Below, one piece after another: positions 1 through 8,338 of a DNA stretch of 64,000 nucleotides. The position numbers and the translations under genes were made by a program. Origin of the DNA: Roseovarius litoreus (GTDB taxonomy: Bacteria; Pseudomonadota; Alphaproteobacteria; Rhodobacterales; Rhodobacteraceae). The DNA lies in contig NZ_FRCB01000004.1 of assembly GCF_900142765.1 (NCBI RefSeq), forward strand, positions 1 through 64,000. The letters are read 5' to 3'. The notes below the pieces were generated by a model. The model saw only the letters and a list, made by a program, of their open reading frames with translations. It had not been told where the DNA came from and searched no databases. Within the stretch, counting starts at the first letter, position 1; every line of letters starts with the position of its first letter.

Positions 1-236
1 GCGTAGCCGCCCTTGTCATTCACGCTGACCCCGGTGATCGTCAGCATCTTCTGGCCTGCATATTCCTTGATTTCAGCGAAAGAGCGCTCCTTGGCCGGGA
101 TCGTGGCGATGTGAAAGGTTCTGGGCGTACCATCAATCACCATCTCCATCGTGCCGATGGGTTCATAATCGGAGGACAGGCTTTGCGCCAGCAGCGGCGA
201 GGCCACAAATAACAAAAGCAGGATCAAAAAACGCAT
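1..236 (-). CDS. Secreted protein of unknown function, N-terminal part
   Basis: The gene runs off the left edge of the window, so only the first 78 codons or so are visible. It opens MRFLILLLLFVASPLLAQSL, a clear Sec signal peptide with a likely signal peptidase I site after LLAQ. The visible mature part (SSDYEPIGTMEMVIDGTPRTFHIATI is its beginning, shown here only as a description of a short beta-rich stretch) does not match a family I can name. It is transcribed away from the DUF6544-like gene on the other side of a roughly 300-base gap, so it probably has its own promoter there. Function unknown; export is the only supported inference. Confidence 0.6.
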   Translation of the reverse strand, partial: MRFLILLLLFVASPLLAQSLSSDYEPIGTMEMVIDGTPRTFHIATIPAKERSFAEIKEYAGQKMLTITGVSVNDKGGY

Positions 237-532
237 TTTGGGGAAACCTTTCTGTTATGGCTGTGCCAAACATGTCCGCTCGAACAGTTCCGTCAACAGC
301 GGCAATGGGCCGGTCACGTCCCGAGTGCAGAACAGAAATCGAAACGCTACTCGGCGAGCCAACTCATTGGTTCCAGGCTTTTGCAGTCTGATCCGGATCA
401 AGATTGAGACTGGACGAGCCCTTAGGTTACCATCAGATTCGGGCGTTCGCACGTCAATACCGGGAACCAGCACAGGCACCTGACTGTCAGCGACGGTCTG
501 ACACTCCGGGGCGGCTTCGAGAAAGTTGGATT
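237..532. other. Divergent intergenic region, no gene recognised
   Basis: About 300 bases lie between the leftward secreted-protein gene and the rightward DUF6544-like gene. Short open frames exist on both strands, but none has a ribosome binding site or a recognisable product. The two flanking genes point away from each other, so promoters for both should lie here; I could not pick out convincing -35/-10 boxes. Confidence 0.4.
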
Positions 533-1378
533 ATGCGAATGATCTTGATCTGGGTGATGGGATGCACCTGTATTTGCCTTGCCGGGCTCATCGGCTGGCG
601 GCAGTTCGATCATCACGTCGACCGTGTCGAGATGGAGCGGCTGCTCGCGACCCAACCGGCCGATCCAGCCCATTTCGACGCCGATATAGTCGCCGATCTG
701 CCCGAGCCTGCGCGGCGTTTCTTTACTTTCGCGATTTCCGAGGGAACGCCGCTTTACACCGTCGCCAATTTGGAGATGGCAGGACAGTTTGGCATGGGCG
801 ACACGGGCGCCCCGGGCTACATTCCGATGGTCGCAACGCAGGTGCTTGCCGCGCCGCACGGCTTTGTCTGGACGATGTCGGCGGGTAATGGCGCGATGCG
901 AATGGCCGGTTCGGACAGCGCGTCGTGGACGCGTTTCTGGTTGTTCGGACTTGTTCCCGTCGCGCGGTTCGGCGGCGACCGCGATCACACCCGCTCGGCT
1001 TTCGGGCGCTACGTGGCCGAGGCGGTTTTCTGGACGCCTGCCGCGGTGCTGCCCGGCCCGAACGTCACGTGGGAGGCGGTATCCGGGAACACCGCGCGCA
1101 TGACCATGCGCCACGCGGGGCTGGAGCAGGCGGTCGATGTCACGGTGGCGGAGAACGGTCAGCCCCTTTATGTCGCCTTCCAACGCTGGAGCGATGCCAA
1201 CCCTGAGAAAGTGCACCGCCTTCAGCCCTTCGGCGGTTACCTATCCGAATTTCGCGACTTCGGCGGCTTCCGCCTGCCAACGCATGTCGAAGCCGGTAAC
1301 CATTTCGAAACAGAGACCTATTTCCCGTTCTTCATCGCAGACGTGAGCGAAATTACCTTTCCGCAGATAGATCCATGA
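533..1378 (+). CDS. DUF6544-like membrane-anchored protein
   Basis: A 281-residue protein. Residues 1-20 form a hydrophobic signal anchor (MRMILIWVMGCTCICLAGLI). The rest is soluble and resembles the DUF6544 (formerly DUF6920) family: an N-terminal LPEPARRFF stretch, a central acidic/aromatic core, and a C-terminal GFRLPTHVEAGNHF segment followed by an aromatic FPFF. The family has no established biochemical role. I chose ATG 533 because it gives a proper membrane anchor; an upstream in-frame start would add a non-hydrophobic tail. Its stop overlaps the start of the next gene by four bases (ATGA), so the two are almost certainly translationally coupled. Confidence 0.65.
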   Translation: MRMILIWVMGCTCICLAGLIGWRQFDHHVDRVEMERLLATQPADPAHFDADIVADLPEPARRFFTFAISEGTPLYTVANLEMAGQFGMGDTGAPGYIPMVATQVLAAPHGFVWTMSAGNGAMRMAGSDSASWTRFWLFGLVPVARFGGDRDHTRSAFGRYVAEAVFWTPAAVLPGPNVTWEAVSGNTARMTMRHAGLEQAVDVTVAENGQPLYVAFQRWSDANPEKVHRLQPFGGYLSEFRDFGGFRLPTHVEAGNHFETETYFPFFIADVSEITFPQIDP

Positions 1379-2337
1379 CCGTCACCATACTCTTTTTTCA
1401 GATCGCGCTTCCGCTGGCATTGCTTGGCTGGATCCTGCTCTTGCCCTCAGGTTCAGCAACGGGTCTCCTCCTCCAGACAGCGGGAGTGGCAGCGTTCCTC
1501 TTCGCACTGGCCCGCATCGCGCAATGGGCGCTTCCAGTGTGGTGGCTGCCATGGGCCTACGGCGCTCTGTGGCTGGCGATTGCGGTCGCCGTTTTGGCGC
1601 TCCGGCCCAGCATTGCCGGATTGCCGGTCTGGCCGACAGGCCTTGGCTGGACTTCGGCAGTCCTCGGTGCGGCGCTCATGGCAACGGGGGGTTGGTTTGG
1701 CGCGCAGGCCCTCAGCGGGCGATCACCACCGCCGGTAGAGGTGGTGGAGATTGGTAATCCCTTTGCCCGCGGCCAATTCCTTGTCGCAAGCGGTGGGTCG
1801 CACCCGATCGTCAACGCCCACATGCGGACGCTTGATAACAGCGTAGAGCGGTTCCGGCCTTGGCGCGGGCAATCCTACGCCGTGGATTTCTTCGGCTTGG
1901 GACCTTGGGGCCTTAGGGCTCGCGGCTGGCGGCCCGCCGATCCGGCCGCCTATGCGATCTTCGGGGCCGAATTGCGTGCGCCCTGTTCCGGTGTCGTCGT
2001 TGCCGCAGAAGGTCACTGGCCCGATTACGAGGTGCCTGATCAGGATATGGTAAACCGGCTCGGCAACCATGTGATCCTGCGCTGCGGTGCGGCCGACATC
2101 GTGCTGGCGCACATGCGGCAAGGGAGCATTTCGGTCGCGCCCGGAGACAGAGTCGACATCGGCAACCGGCTGGGCGAGGTCGGCAATTCCGGTGCCTCGA
2201 CTGAGCCGCATCTGCACATCCATGCGCAACGGCCCGCACCCGACGGCGCGCCGCCCATCTCGGGCGAACCGCTCGGCCTACGCATCGACGGACGTATCCT
2301 CGTGCGGGGTGATCGGATCAACGGGGCGGATGGGTGA
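1375..2337 (+). CDS. Membrane-anchored M23 (LytM-type) peptidase
   Basis: A 320-residue protein with four predicted membrane segments in residues 1-115, then a periplasmic M23 metallopeptidase domain over about residues 150-310. Recognisable M23 features are the central NHVILRCG strand, VLAHMRQGSI, the turn motif GDRVDIGNRLGEVGNSGAST and the terminal zinc-site motif EPHLHIHAQ (HxH). The first zinc-site residues normally seen in an HxxxD motif are not obvious: the region HPIVNAHMRTLD or the VDFFG stretch would have to supply them. It may therefore be a degenerate or specialised peptidoglycan hydrolase. It starts inside the stop codon of the DUF6544-like gene and is probably co-transcribed with it. 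Confidence 0.7.
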   Translation: MTVTILFFQIALPLALLGWILLLPSGSATGLLLQTAGVAAFLFALARIAQWALPVWWLPWAYGALWLAIAVAVLALRPSIAGLPVWPTGLGWTSAVLGAALMATGGWFGAQALSGRSPPPVEVVEIGNPFARGQFLVASGGSHPIVNAHMRTLDNSVERFRPWRGQSYAVDFFGLGPWGLRARGWRPADPAAYAIFGAELRAPCSGVVVAAEGHWPDYEVPDQDMVNRLGNHVILRCGAADIVLAHMRQGSISVAPGDRVDIGNRLGEVGNSGASTEPHLHIHAQRPAPDGAPPISGEPLGLRIDGRILVRGDRINGADG

Positions 2338-2439
2338 GAGAGGCCGCCGCGACAGGCCGGCGATTCGCGATCTTCGGAACGGTTTTCGTGCTTGCTCGCG
2401 CTGAAGCTTTCCGGGATGCCACTTGGATCGCTTTCCCGA

Positions 2440-2850
2440 TCAGGCAAACCAGACGAGGGCGGCGAGCCCGAGCGCGATGGGCAGCCGCGCCAGTCCGATC
2501 CTACGCCAGCTGCGGGGATCCGAGATGCCCGAGACGACGGCGCGGCCCCTAGGATTGAAGACCAGCGCGGCCGACTTGACTGCCCAAAACGCCGGGACAC
2601 CGGCGACAAGCGCCCAGCCGGCCCAGGTCCTGCCCGTGTCGGAACGCAGTGCGAAATCGGTAGTGCCAAGTCCCCACAGCGCGAGTAACAGTACCGCCAA
2701 GCCCCAAATTGGAAAAGGCCGCCGCGCGCCGCCATAGGCCCATGCCTCGAGCTTGCCCCAGCGCTCGGGAAACAGAAGCATACCTAAGCTCGTCACTGCT
2801 GCAAGAAGTGTCAGCGAGACGCCGAAGATCGTGAGCCATGTCAAGTTCAT
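2440..2850 (-). CDS. Small integral membrane protein of unknown function
   Basis: A 136-residue protein with about four membrane segments (MNLTWLTIFGVSLTLLAAVT at the N-terminus, IWGLAVLLLALWGL, WAGWALVAGVPAFWAV, LPIALGLAALVWF at the end). I took ATG 2850, which sits behind an AGGTG ribosome binding site; earlier in-frame codons lie inside the upstream hydrolase gene. It is the last gene of a leftward operon after two serine hydrolases and a CPBP protease. No family name can be supported from the sequence alone; it could be a partner of the membrane-anchored hydrolase just upstream. Confidence 0.6.
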   Translation of the reverse strand: MNLTWLTIFGVSLTLLAAVTSLGMLLFPERWGKLEAWAYGGARRPFPIWGLAVLLLALWGLGTTDFALRSDTGRTWAGWALVAGVPAFWAVKSAALVFNPRGRAVVSGISDPRSWRRIGLARLPIALGLAALVWFA

Positions 2851-2857
2851 ACGATAT

Positions 2858-4249
2858 TCACCTGCGCTGATCAGGTTTGAATGCCAACATGCCGAGGCCG
2901 AGGCCCGCCAGCCCTGAGGCAACGCCGAGCCAGAGCCAGAGGCCAGGCAGGATCGAGAACAGGAAAAGATAGTCCTGCGCCGAAGCCCAGAACGGCCATG
3001 AAATCAGCGCGGCAGCGATCCCGCCTAGCGTGACCCGTGCCGTCTGCGTTGGCCTTCCATGCCGTAACGCAGTCCAGACACCGAGCGTCCCGACGATCAG
3101 ACCGAGCCCGATGCCTGCGCGCGCCGCTGTCTCGGCCCAGAGCACGCGCGCCATGCCGACTGGGGCAACACCCATGTCCTCCGACCACTCCTGCAGGATC
3201 GCGGCGAAGAGGGGCCAGGCGCGCTGGCTGTTCGATAGGATGACAATGCCGTCCCCGGTTTCCGGCACGAGATGCATATGGCTCATCCAGCCGTAGCCTT
3301 GGCCGCCATGCCAGACCGCCGCGCGACCGTCCGACAGTGTCTCGGTGAAATGGCCAAGCCCATAGCTCTCCGCAGCGAACCCGAACAGACCGCCGACCGT
3401 GACTTGGGGCCGGTGCAGTTCGGCCACGCCCTCAGGCGATAGAACGGATTGCTCGGCCCCCTCCATCTCAGCCAAGGCCAACCGCGCAATGTCGGCGGCT
3501 GTCGCGTGCAGCCCGCCCGAGGCGCGCCCCGGGTAAACGTAAGGCGCTACGGGCCGACCGCGCAGGTCGTGGCCCACAGGCATCGAAGCGCCAGTCCAGT
3601 CGAAGCTTGCGCTCGCCATGCCGAGGGGCGTCAGCACCTCGCGCGCGATCAGCGCAGCGAAATCCTCGCCTGTGCAGTCCTCGATCACGAGTTCCAGCAG
3701 GTTGTAGCCTGTATCCGAGTAGGAAAACCCGTCGCCCGGGGCCGTGATAAGGGTGAAGTCCTGCGCGATGTGTTCAGGCAGGTCAGGCCTTGGCGCGTCC
3801 GGGAGGAAATGCGCGGCGTAGTCACCGAGGCCCATTCCGGCGGTGTGACTGAGGAGCGCGCGAGCGGTGATCCCGTCCGTGTCCTCTGGCGGGGACCAGC
3901 GCGTCAGGCAGTCGTCGATCGGCGCGTCTAGGTCCAGTCGACCTGTTTCGGCCAAGCGTAGCGCGCCCCACGCGGTGACGGGTTTCGAGATCGACTCGAC
4001 CCGGAATACAGCATCGGATGCCATCAGCCGACCTGCAGCAGGATCGGCCATGCCGAAGGCGCCCGTCCAGACTGGGGCGTGCCCCTCGATCAACACGATC
4101 ACGGCGCCCGCTACACCGTCTGCCGCAATGCGGTCATCGGCGGTCCTTGTCAGCCGGTCCAACAGTGCCCTTCCTTCACCGCCGTCGGCGAAGGCTGGGG
4201 TGGCGGCGAGAACCAGCGCCATGAGACCTAAGAAAGTCGCGGCCCGCAT
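2858..4249 (-). CDS. Secreted class C-type serine hydrolase with C-terminal membrane segments
   Basis: A 463-residue member of the beta-lactamase/penicillin-binding serine hydrolase family (PF00144 type). It has a Sec signal peptide (LMALVLAATPAFADG). The nucleophile motif SxxK is visible as S86-I-S-K89. The second motif is Y177-S-D179 (YSDTGYN) in place of the classical YxN. The third is WHGGQGYGW, the HGG form typical of non-lactamase esterases and peptidases. After about residue 350 there are three to four hydrophobic helices, so the catalytic domain is tethered on the periplasmic side. It follows a second, untethered hydrolase of the same family by five bases. Likely acts on D-amino-acid peptides or esters; the true substrate is unknown. 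Confidence 0.85.
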   Translation of the reverse strand: MRAATFLGLMALVLAATPAFADGGEGRALLDRLTRTADDRIAADGVAGAVIVLIEGHAPVWTGAFGMADPAAGRLMASDAVFRVESISKPVTAWGALRLAETGRLDLDAPIDDCLTRWSPPEDTDGITARALLSHTAGMGLGDYAAHFLPDAPRPDLPEHIAQDFTLITAPGDGFSYSDTGYNLLELVIEDCTGEDFAALIAREVLTPLGMASASFDWTGASMPVGHDLRGRPVAPYVYPGRASGGLHATAADIARLALAEMEGAEQSVLSPEGVAELHRPQVTVGGLFGFAAESYGLGHFTETLSDGRAAVWHGGQGYGWMSHMHLVPETGDGIVILSNSQRAWPLFAAILQEWSEDMGVAPVGMARVLWAETAARAGIGLGLIVGTLGVWTALRHGRPTQTARVTLGGIAAALISWPFWASAQDYLFLFSILPGLWLWLGVASGLAGLGLGMLAFKPDQRR

Positions 4250-4253
4250 GCAC

Positions 4254-5408
4254 TTACCGGATCAGGGAGATCGCCAGATCGGCGAGTGCGGCCTCAAGTG
4301 CGGGCACCAGATCGCTCGTGTCATCCGCAACGCCAGTATCGGTGTTGATCTGGAAGGCGACGGTGACGCCATGTGCTGCGTAATGGCGCAGACTTGAGAC
4401 ATAGGCTGGGATCCAGCCGCCATGGCCAAAGACCGGCCCGCGCGACGTATCGGCGTGGATAGCCACGCCCACGCCGTAGAAAATGCCAGGTGCCTCCGCA
4501 TCCACGGGCACAGCGTCGAGCAGCCGATCGAGATAGGGGGACTCCATCGCTTCGCCGCTGAACAGAAGATGCCCCCAGCGCGCCAGATCGGCCGAGGTCG
4601 AGGCGAAGCCGCCGCCCGCGGATTCCACCGCCGGGTTCCACAGAAGCCGCCCCTCGGCATCCGCCGTGCGGGCGGGCAGGCCGAACGGGTTGTCGGGATC
4701 CACATAGCCCACCGCGAGCCCGGGTAAGTCGGGACGGTCTGACGGGAAGGTATCTTGCAGGTCTAGCGGATTTACCAGGCGGGCGGCGACGGCCTCATGC
4801 CATGCCTCGCCGGTCACCTGTTCGATCACGAGGCCTAGCAGAACGTAGCCCGTGTCACTGTAGACCCATGCTTGACCGGCCTCGAACAGCGGTTCCCGTC
4901 CCGCCACGAAGGCGACGAGCCGCTCCGGGTCGAACTCACCGTCCCTGGTCGTAATTTGGGTCCAGTTTTGCTGAAACTCGGGCAGATGCACATGATCCGG
5001 CAGCCCGGCCGTGTGGTGCAGGAGGTGATTGATGGTAATGGCCCCGGGGTTGGGCAGCGCGTCGAACCACGGGCGATCCCCGAGATGAGCGGAAAGGAGA
5101 TCGTCACGCGAGAGCAGCCCCTCGGCTTCCAGCGCCAGCACCGTTGCGGCGACGAGGCTCTTGCCGATGCTCGCCGCCAGCATGGGCGTTTCGGGCGTCA
5201 TCGCGCGGCCGGCTTCGATATCGGCAAGGCCCGTGGCGGCGGACATGATCGTGCCGTCCGGCAGCGAAATCGCGGCGGTAGCACCCGGAAAGCCGTATCG
5301 CTCGTGGAAGTCCTCAAGCACGGACGCCAGCCGACCCTCTTGCGCTATCGCAGGCACGGAGAGGCAACAGAGGACAAGCGAGACAGTGAGGAACAAGCAC
5401 CGGCGCAT
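4254..5408 (-). CDS. Secreted class C-type serine hydrolase
   Basis: A 384-residue serine hydrolase of the beta-lactamase class C/PBP4* superfamily. The signal peptide is MRRCLFLTVSLVLCCLSVPA followed by an IAQ cleavage context. The catalytic pair is S80-I-G-K83, the Y motif is Y183-S-D185, and the third motif is FGHGGWIPAY. There is no C-terminal membrane region, unlike its downstream paralogue, so it should be a free periplasmic enzyme. The two genes are five bases apart and look like an old tandem duplication. They are preceded by a CPBP-type membrane protease, again only a few bases away, which indicates one transcript. Confidence 0.85.
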   Translation of the reverse strand: MRRCLFLTVSLVLCCLSVPAIAQEGRLASVLEDFHERYGFPGATAAISLPDGTIMSAATGLADIEAGRAMTPETPMLAASIGKSLVAATVLALEAEGLLSRDDLLSAHLGDRPWFDALPNPGAITINHLLHHTAGLPDHVHLPEFQQNWTQITTRDGEFDPERLVAFVAGREPLFEAGQAWVYSDTGYVLLGLVIEQVTGEAWHEAVAARLVNPLDLQDTFPSDRPDLPGLAVGYVDPDNPFGLPARTADAEGRLLWNPAVESAGGGFASTSADLARWGHLLFSGEAMESPYLDRLLDAVPVDAEAPGIFYGVGVAIHADTSRGPVFGHGGWIPAYVSSLRHYAAHGVTVAFQINTDTGVADDTSDLVPALEAALADLAISLIR

Positions 5409-5412
5409 GTTG

Positions 5413-6267
5413 CTACTCGGACGACTGCCGCGCAGTGCCAGGCGTGGCTGGAATGACCTCTGTCACGGCGCCGTCGCGGGTGAACATCGTGTCGCGGTTC
5501 CACCAGACAACGCCCACGGCGACGGCCACGAGGAGCCAGGTATCCCACGGCTGCGCATCCGCCCAGAACGGATTGATTAGCTGCCAGTGGAATAGCATCG
5601 GCCAGAGCAGGCTGCCCCGCGCACTGTTGAAGATCGGCGTTACCAGGACCGCGAGCGTGATATTGCCAATGAAGAAGGGCAGGAAATTCCAGTCGGCGAA
5701 AACCACCCCCGCGAGGAAGAAGGCCGGCAGGTGCCATACGCCCCAAGTCGCCCCAATGATGATCCCCGCCCAGAGCGGCGCCACGTGGCGTTGCAACATG
5801 GGCTGCATGACGCCGCGCCAGCCGAACTCCTCTACAGGACCTAGAAAGAGCATCATGAAAAGTACTGCCACGACAGCCCCCGCACCTTCGGGCGGGATCG
5901 GCGCCAGCACTGGCCCGCCCTTAGTCAGCGAGCCCGCGACGAAGACGAGCGGAATGACGACCAGGATGAACGCGGTCCAGCCCCATGATCCGCGCCACAT
6001 AAGTAGCCGCGCGAGAAAGGCACGTATGCCCGACACTCCGCCATGCAGATAGACGATCCCGAAGGCCGCGATGGCCGGCGACCACGTCGCGAGGAAAAAG
6101 AGGGGGTGCGAACCGCTAATCTCTCCAAATATCCCAACGGCCAGATCGGGGACGATGATATAGCTTCCGATCACACCCCAAGTGATCAAAAAGGTGAGGA
6201 ATAGAAAAAGGTATAGCGCCGAGGTCGGGATCTGCTTTGCGGATGGGGCGCTTGAGCGTGAATACAT
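5413..6267 (-). CDS. CPBP-family intramembrane metalloprotease
   Basis: A 284-residue polytopic membrane protein of the CAAX protease and bacteriocin-processing (CPBP/Abi) family. The metal-site signature is intact: E146-E147-F-G-W-R151 and H179-L-P-A-F183, each lying in a hydrophobic helix (roughly seven to eight helices overall). Members process peptides or confer immunity to bacteriocins. It leads an operon with two periplasmic serine hydrolases and a small membrane protein. That grouping would fit peptide processing or envelope-peptide resistance, but this is inference. Upstream, 16 bases away, ends a stranded coding fragment that may once have been the operon's first gene. Confidence 0.85.
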   Translation of the reverse strand: MYSRSSAPSAKQIPTSALYLFLFLTFLITWGVIGSYIIVPDLAVGIFGEISGSHPLFFLATWSPAIAAFGIVYLHGGVSGIRAFLARLLMWRGSWGWTAFILVVIPLVFVAGSLTKGGPVLAPIPPEGAGAVVAVLFMMLFLGPVEEFGWRGVMQPMLQRHVAPLWAGIIIGATWGVWHLPAFFLAGVVFADWNFLPFFIGNITLAVLVTPIFNSARGSLLWPMLFHWQLINPFWADAQPWDTWLLVAVAVGVVWWNRDTMFTRDGAVTEVIPATPGTARQSSE

Positions 6268-6283
6268 TGTCGGGACCGAACGA

Positions 6284-6445
6284 TTATTTGACCTTGTCGA
6301 GCACCGTATTGACCAGTGAGTCGCGCTCTACGATGATATGGATCAATGGCGACCCACCTAAGATTTCCCTCATAGCTCTCGGCCGAACGACTTGTTCAAG
6401 ATACCCTTCTATCCTCCAAAGCGCGATCAAGACCAGATTTCAGTT
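6284..6445 (-). pseudogene. Stranded C-terminal coding fragment
   Basis: Between a TGA near 6445 and a TAA at 6284-6286 the minus strand reads about 50 codons with good coding character. The fragment contains GYLEQVVRPRAMREILGG and ends LVNTVLDKVK. No start codon or ribosome binding site belongs to it, and the frame is closed upstream, so it looks like the C-terminal end of a gene whose 5' part was lost. It stops only 16 bases before the CPBP gene. I cannot name the family; the basic helical composition would suit a regulator. Confidence 0.35.
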
Positions 6446-6902
6446 GGGGAGCGTCCAATGACGATTGTTAAACCAGCCATAGATAGGCGCTCTCCTGCCT
6501 CGAGTGATCAACAGGCGGCGGAAGTTCCGTAACTGAAAATTCCGCTCTGTTGATCTTCATCCATCGCAAATGCTGCGTGGCGCACGAATGGCTGGTTCGG
6601 TGAAGCTGCATCGCGGCGCTGGTGGCCATCATGAATGACAGCTCGGGGCCGAAAGCGGACACGCGACTGTGGGTGGCCGGACCGCCGATAGCGGACACTG
6701 GGAACTCCCGACATGTCGTTGCCATGGACATGCTCTAAGGACATGGCGGTGCCACATCCTCGCGCGACATCCACGCCGCGACCCTTAATGCCGCTCGATT
6801 CTGCGCCCGGCTCTAGCTCGACTTTTCCAACCAGCGAACCCCCGCTGGGAAAGAAACGTTGGTCTACTGCCAAAATGGTTTTCCTCGCTTAAAGTGGGTC
6901 CC
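6446..6902. other. Gene-poor stretch with a short internal direct repeat
   Basis: No credible gene lies here. The plus strand carries a 14-base near-identical repeat at 6648-6661 and 6684-6697, both reading GCCGA(A/T)AGCGGACA, 36 bases apart. Open frames on the minus strand in this block are low-complexity and unrecognisable. Together with the stranded fragment to the left and the broken genes to the right, it marks the beginning of the rearranged accessory region. Confidence 0.4.
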
Positions 6903-7700
6903 ATGACGATAGATATTGATGTATCCTTGGCCTACGACGTCGGAGCGGCAGGACTGGCGCTGCTTGCGGTTGAGGCGGCACAGACGAAGACTCAGGTTGT
7001 TACCGAAGAAACTCTGGATGTCGAAAATGCGGTACTTCGGCATATCAAGGGCGAAAGCGGCTTTGGAAGGCGCACCTGGGCCCGCGTCGATGGACCAACA
7101 CTTCGCCTGCGGTATAGGGCCAATGTCGATGTGTCCCGCGCACCGGTTCAACTGGAAGGGCTGTCGGCTGCGCCACTGGATGAATTGCCGGCGGACCTGA
7201 TCGCATTCTTGCGGCCGTCTCGTTTTTGTCAGTCCGACCAGTTCGAAACGTTTGCCGCTAAAGAATTTGGACATCTGTCAGGCGGAAAAAAGGTTGCTGC
7301 AATCGTTGAGTGGATCCAGTCCAAGTTGACGTATGCTCCCAGCGCTTCGGATAGAGGAACAACACTTCTAGACACCTTTTCGTCTCGAAAGGGCGTTTGC
7401 AGGGATTACGCGCATTTGCTGTGCGGTCTGGCGAGAGCCTCGCATATTCCCGCACGTTATGTTTCTGCATATGGACCTTCCGTCGACCCGCAGGATTTCC
7501 ATGCTGTAGTTCATGTGTGGCTCAACAACGAATGGCAACTGATCGATCCGTCCGGCATGTGCCCCGCAGACGAACTCGTGCTTGTTGGTGCAGGACGTGA
7601 TGCGGCTGACGTCCCGTTCATGGAAACTCCGAATGAGGCCCAGTTCATCGATCAACGCGTATGTGTGAAGCGCTCCCACGGGAGATGCAATGGCAACTAA
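6903..7700 (+). CDS. Transglutaminase-like cysteine peptidase family protein
   Basis: A 265-residue protein with an N-terminal beta-rich domain (about residues 1-110) and a transglutaminase-like core (PF01841 type, about residues 120-240). The catalytic triad is recognisable: Cys in SSRKGVCRDYAHL, His in DFHAVVHVWL and Asp in WQLIDPSG. No signal peptide is visible, so it is probably cytoplasmic. Bacterial relatives are usually peptidases or amide hydrolases rather than crosslinkers. ATG 6903 was preferred over the GTG nine bases earlier. Its stop overlaps by 11 bases the start of a truncated alpha/beta hydrolase gene. Confidence 0.8.
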   Translation: MTIDIDVSLAYDVGAAGLALLAVEAAQTKTQVVTEETLDVENAVLRHIKGESGFGRRTWARVDGPTLRLRYRANVDVSRAPVQLEGLSAAPLDELPADLIAFLRPSRFCQSDQFETFAAKEFGHLSGGKKVAAIVEWIQSKLTYAPSASDRGTTLLDTFSSRKGVCRDYAHLLCGLARASHIPARYVSAYGPSVDPQDFHAVVHVWLNNEWQLIDPSGMCPADELVLVGAGRDAADVPFMETPNEAQFIDQRVCVKRSHGRCNGN

Positions 7701-7822
7701 TTTCATGGAACCCCGGTCAAAATCGTCACGCGCAACTGTACTTCTTGCGCATGGGGCAAGTGCACCAATGGATTCCCTTGGGATGACCGTGATTGCAGAG
7801 GCGCTGGCTTCGGAAGACTTCA
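7690..7822 (+). pseudogene. Truncated alpha/beta hydrolase (first 44 codons)
   Basis: The gene starts at ATG 7690 behind GGGAGA, overlapping the end of the transglutaminase-like gene. It reads into a beta-strand and oxyanion-loop motif, TVLLAHGASAPMDSLGMTV, typical of KANL3/Tex30-like alpha/beta hydrolases (usually about 200-220 residues). After residue 44 the similarity stops abruptly and the sequence becomes the end of an IS3-type remnant. No nucleophile elbow or catalytic His follows on the other side of the remnant, so most of the gene has been deleted rather than merely interrupted. Confidence 0.7.
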
Positions 7823-8236
7823 GGCGCGGCGTTCCGATATGCCGAGCACCTGCCGCACGTGGTCGATGCATCTGCGGCGACGTGAAGGGCTCAGAAGTTT
7901 CCCTTTGCGGCCTCGGTGAGGATCAGCTTGTCCAGCGTCAGGTCCGAGACCGCGCGCCTCAGGCGCTGGTTCTCTTTCTCAAGCTCCTTGAGCCGCTTCA
8001 GCTGTCCGCAGCTCATACCGCCATACTGCTTGCGCCACCGATAGAACGTTTGCTCTGTAATGCCGTATGGCGCGACGCGTCCGCGACCGTCATGCCTTGC
8101 CCTTGCAGCACTTCGATTTGCTGAAGTTTCGATACGATGTCTTCTGGCGTCTCTCGTTTCCCAGCCATTCTCTGGTCCTCCAATTTGCGGGGTAGTCCTA
8201 TCCCGGTCGGTGAACCATTTCAGTGGGGGCACTCCA
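7823..8236 (-). mobile_element. IS3-family insertion sequence remnant
   Basis: On the minus strand this block reads a terminal sequence beginning TGGAGTGCCCCCACTGAAAT at about 8236, then an orfA transposase gene and the first 20 or so codons of orfB (CIDHVRQVLGISERRA). The block stops dead at 7823 where the alpha/beta hydrolase remnant begins. The other end and almost all of orfB, including the DDE domain, are absent. The element therefore cannot transpose by itself. The left boundary is exact to a few bases; the right one (8236) is inferred from the look of an IS3-type terminal repeat. Confidence 0.75.
7891..8168 (-). pseudogene. IS3-type transposase orfA, frameshifted
   Basis: From ATG 8168 the minus strand reads MAGKRETPEDIVSKLQQIEV, the usual opening of IS3 OrfA proteins. 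After MTVADA the frame is lost: the continuation (VAPYGITEQTFYRWRKQYGG) lies one frame away, consistent with a single-base deletion near 8066. The remainder, including a leucine-zipper stretch (LKELEKENQRLRRAVSDL), is intact to the stop after LTEAAKGNF. OrfA normally supplies DNA binding and dimerisation for the transposase. With the frameshift and a truncated orfB it is dead. Confidence 0.8.
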
Positions 8237-8338
8237 GTACACGCATATCATCAAGCTCTTCTTCTGCTGCGGTCTTTTGACCTGGACCGCGGGCCATGAT
8301 TAAAGGCAATATCGACTTTCAATAACATACATTGGCCT

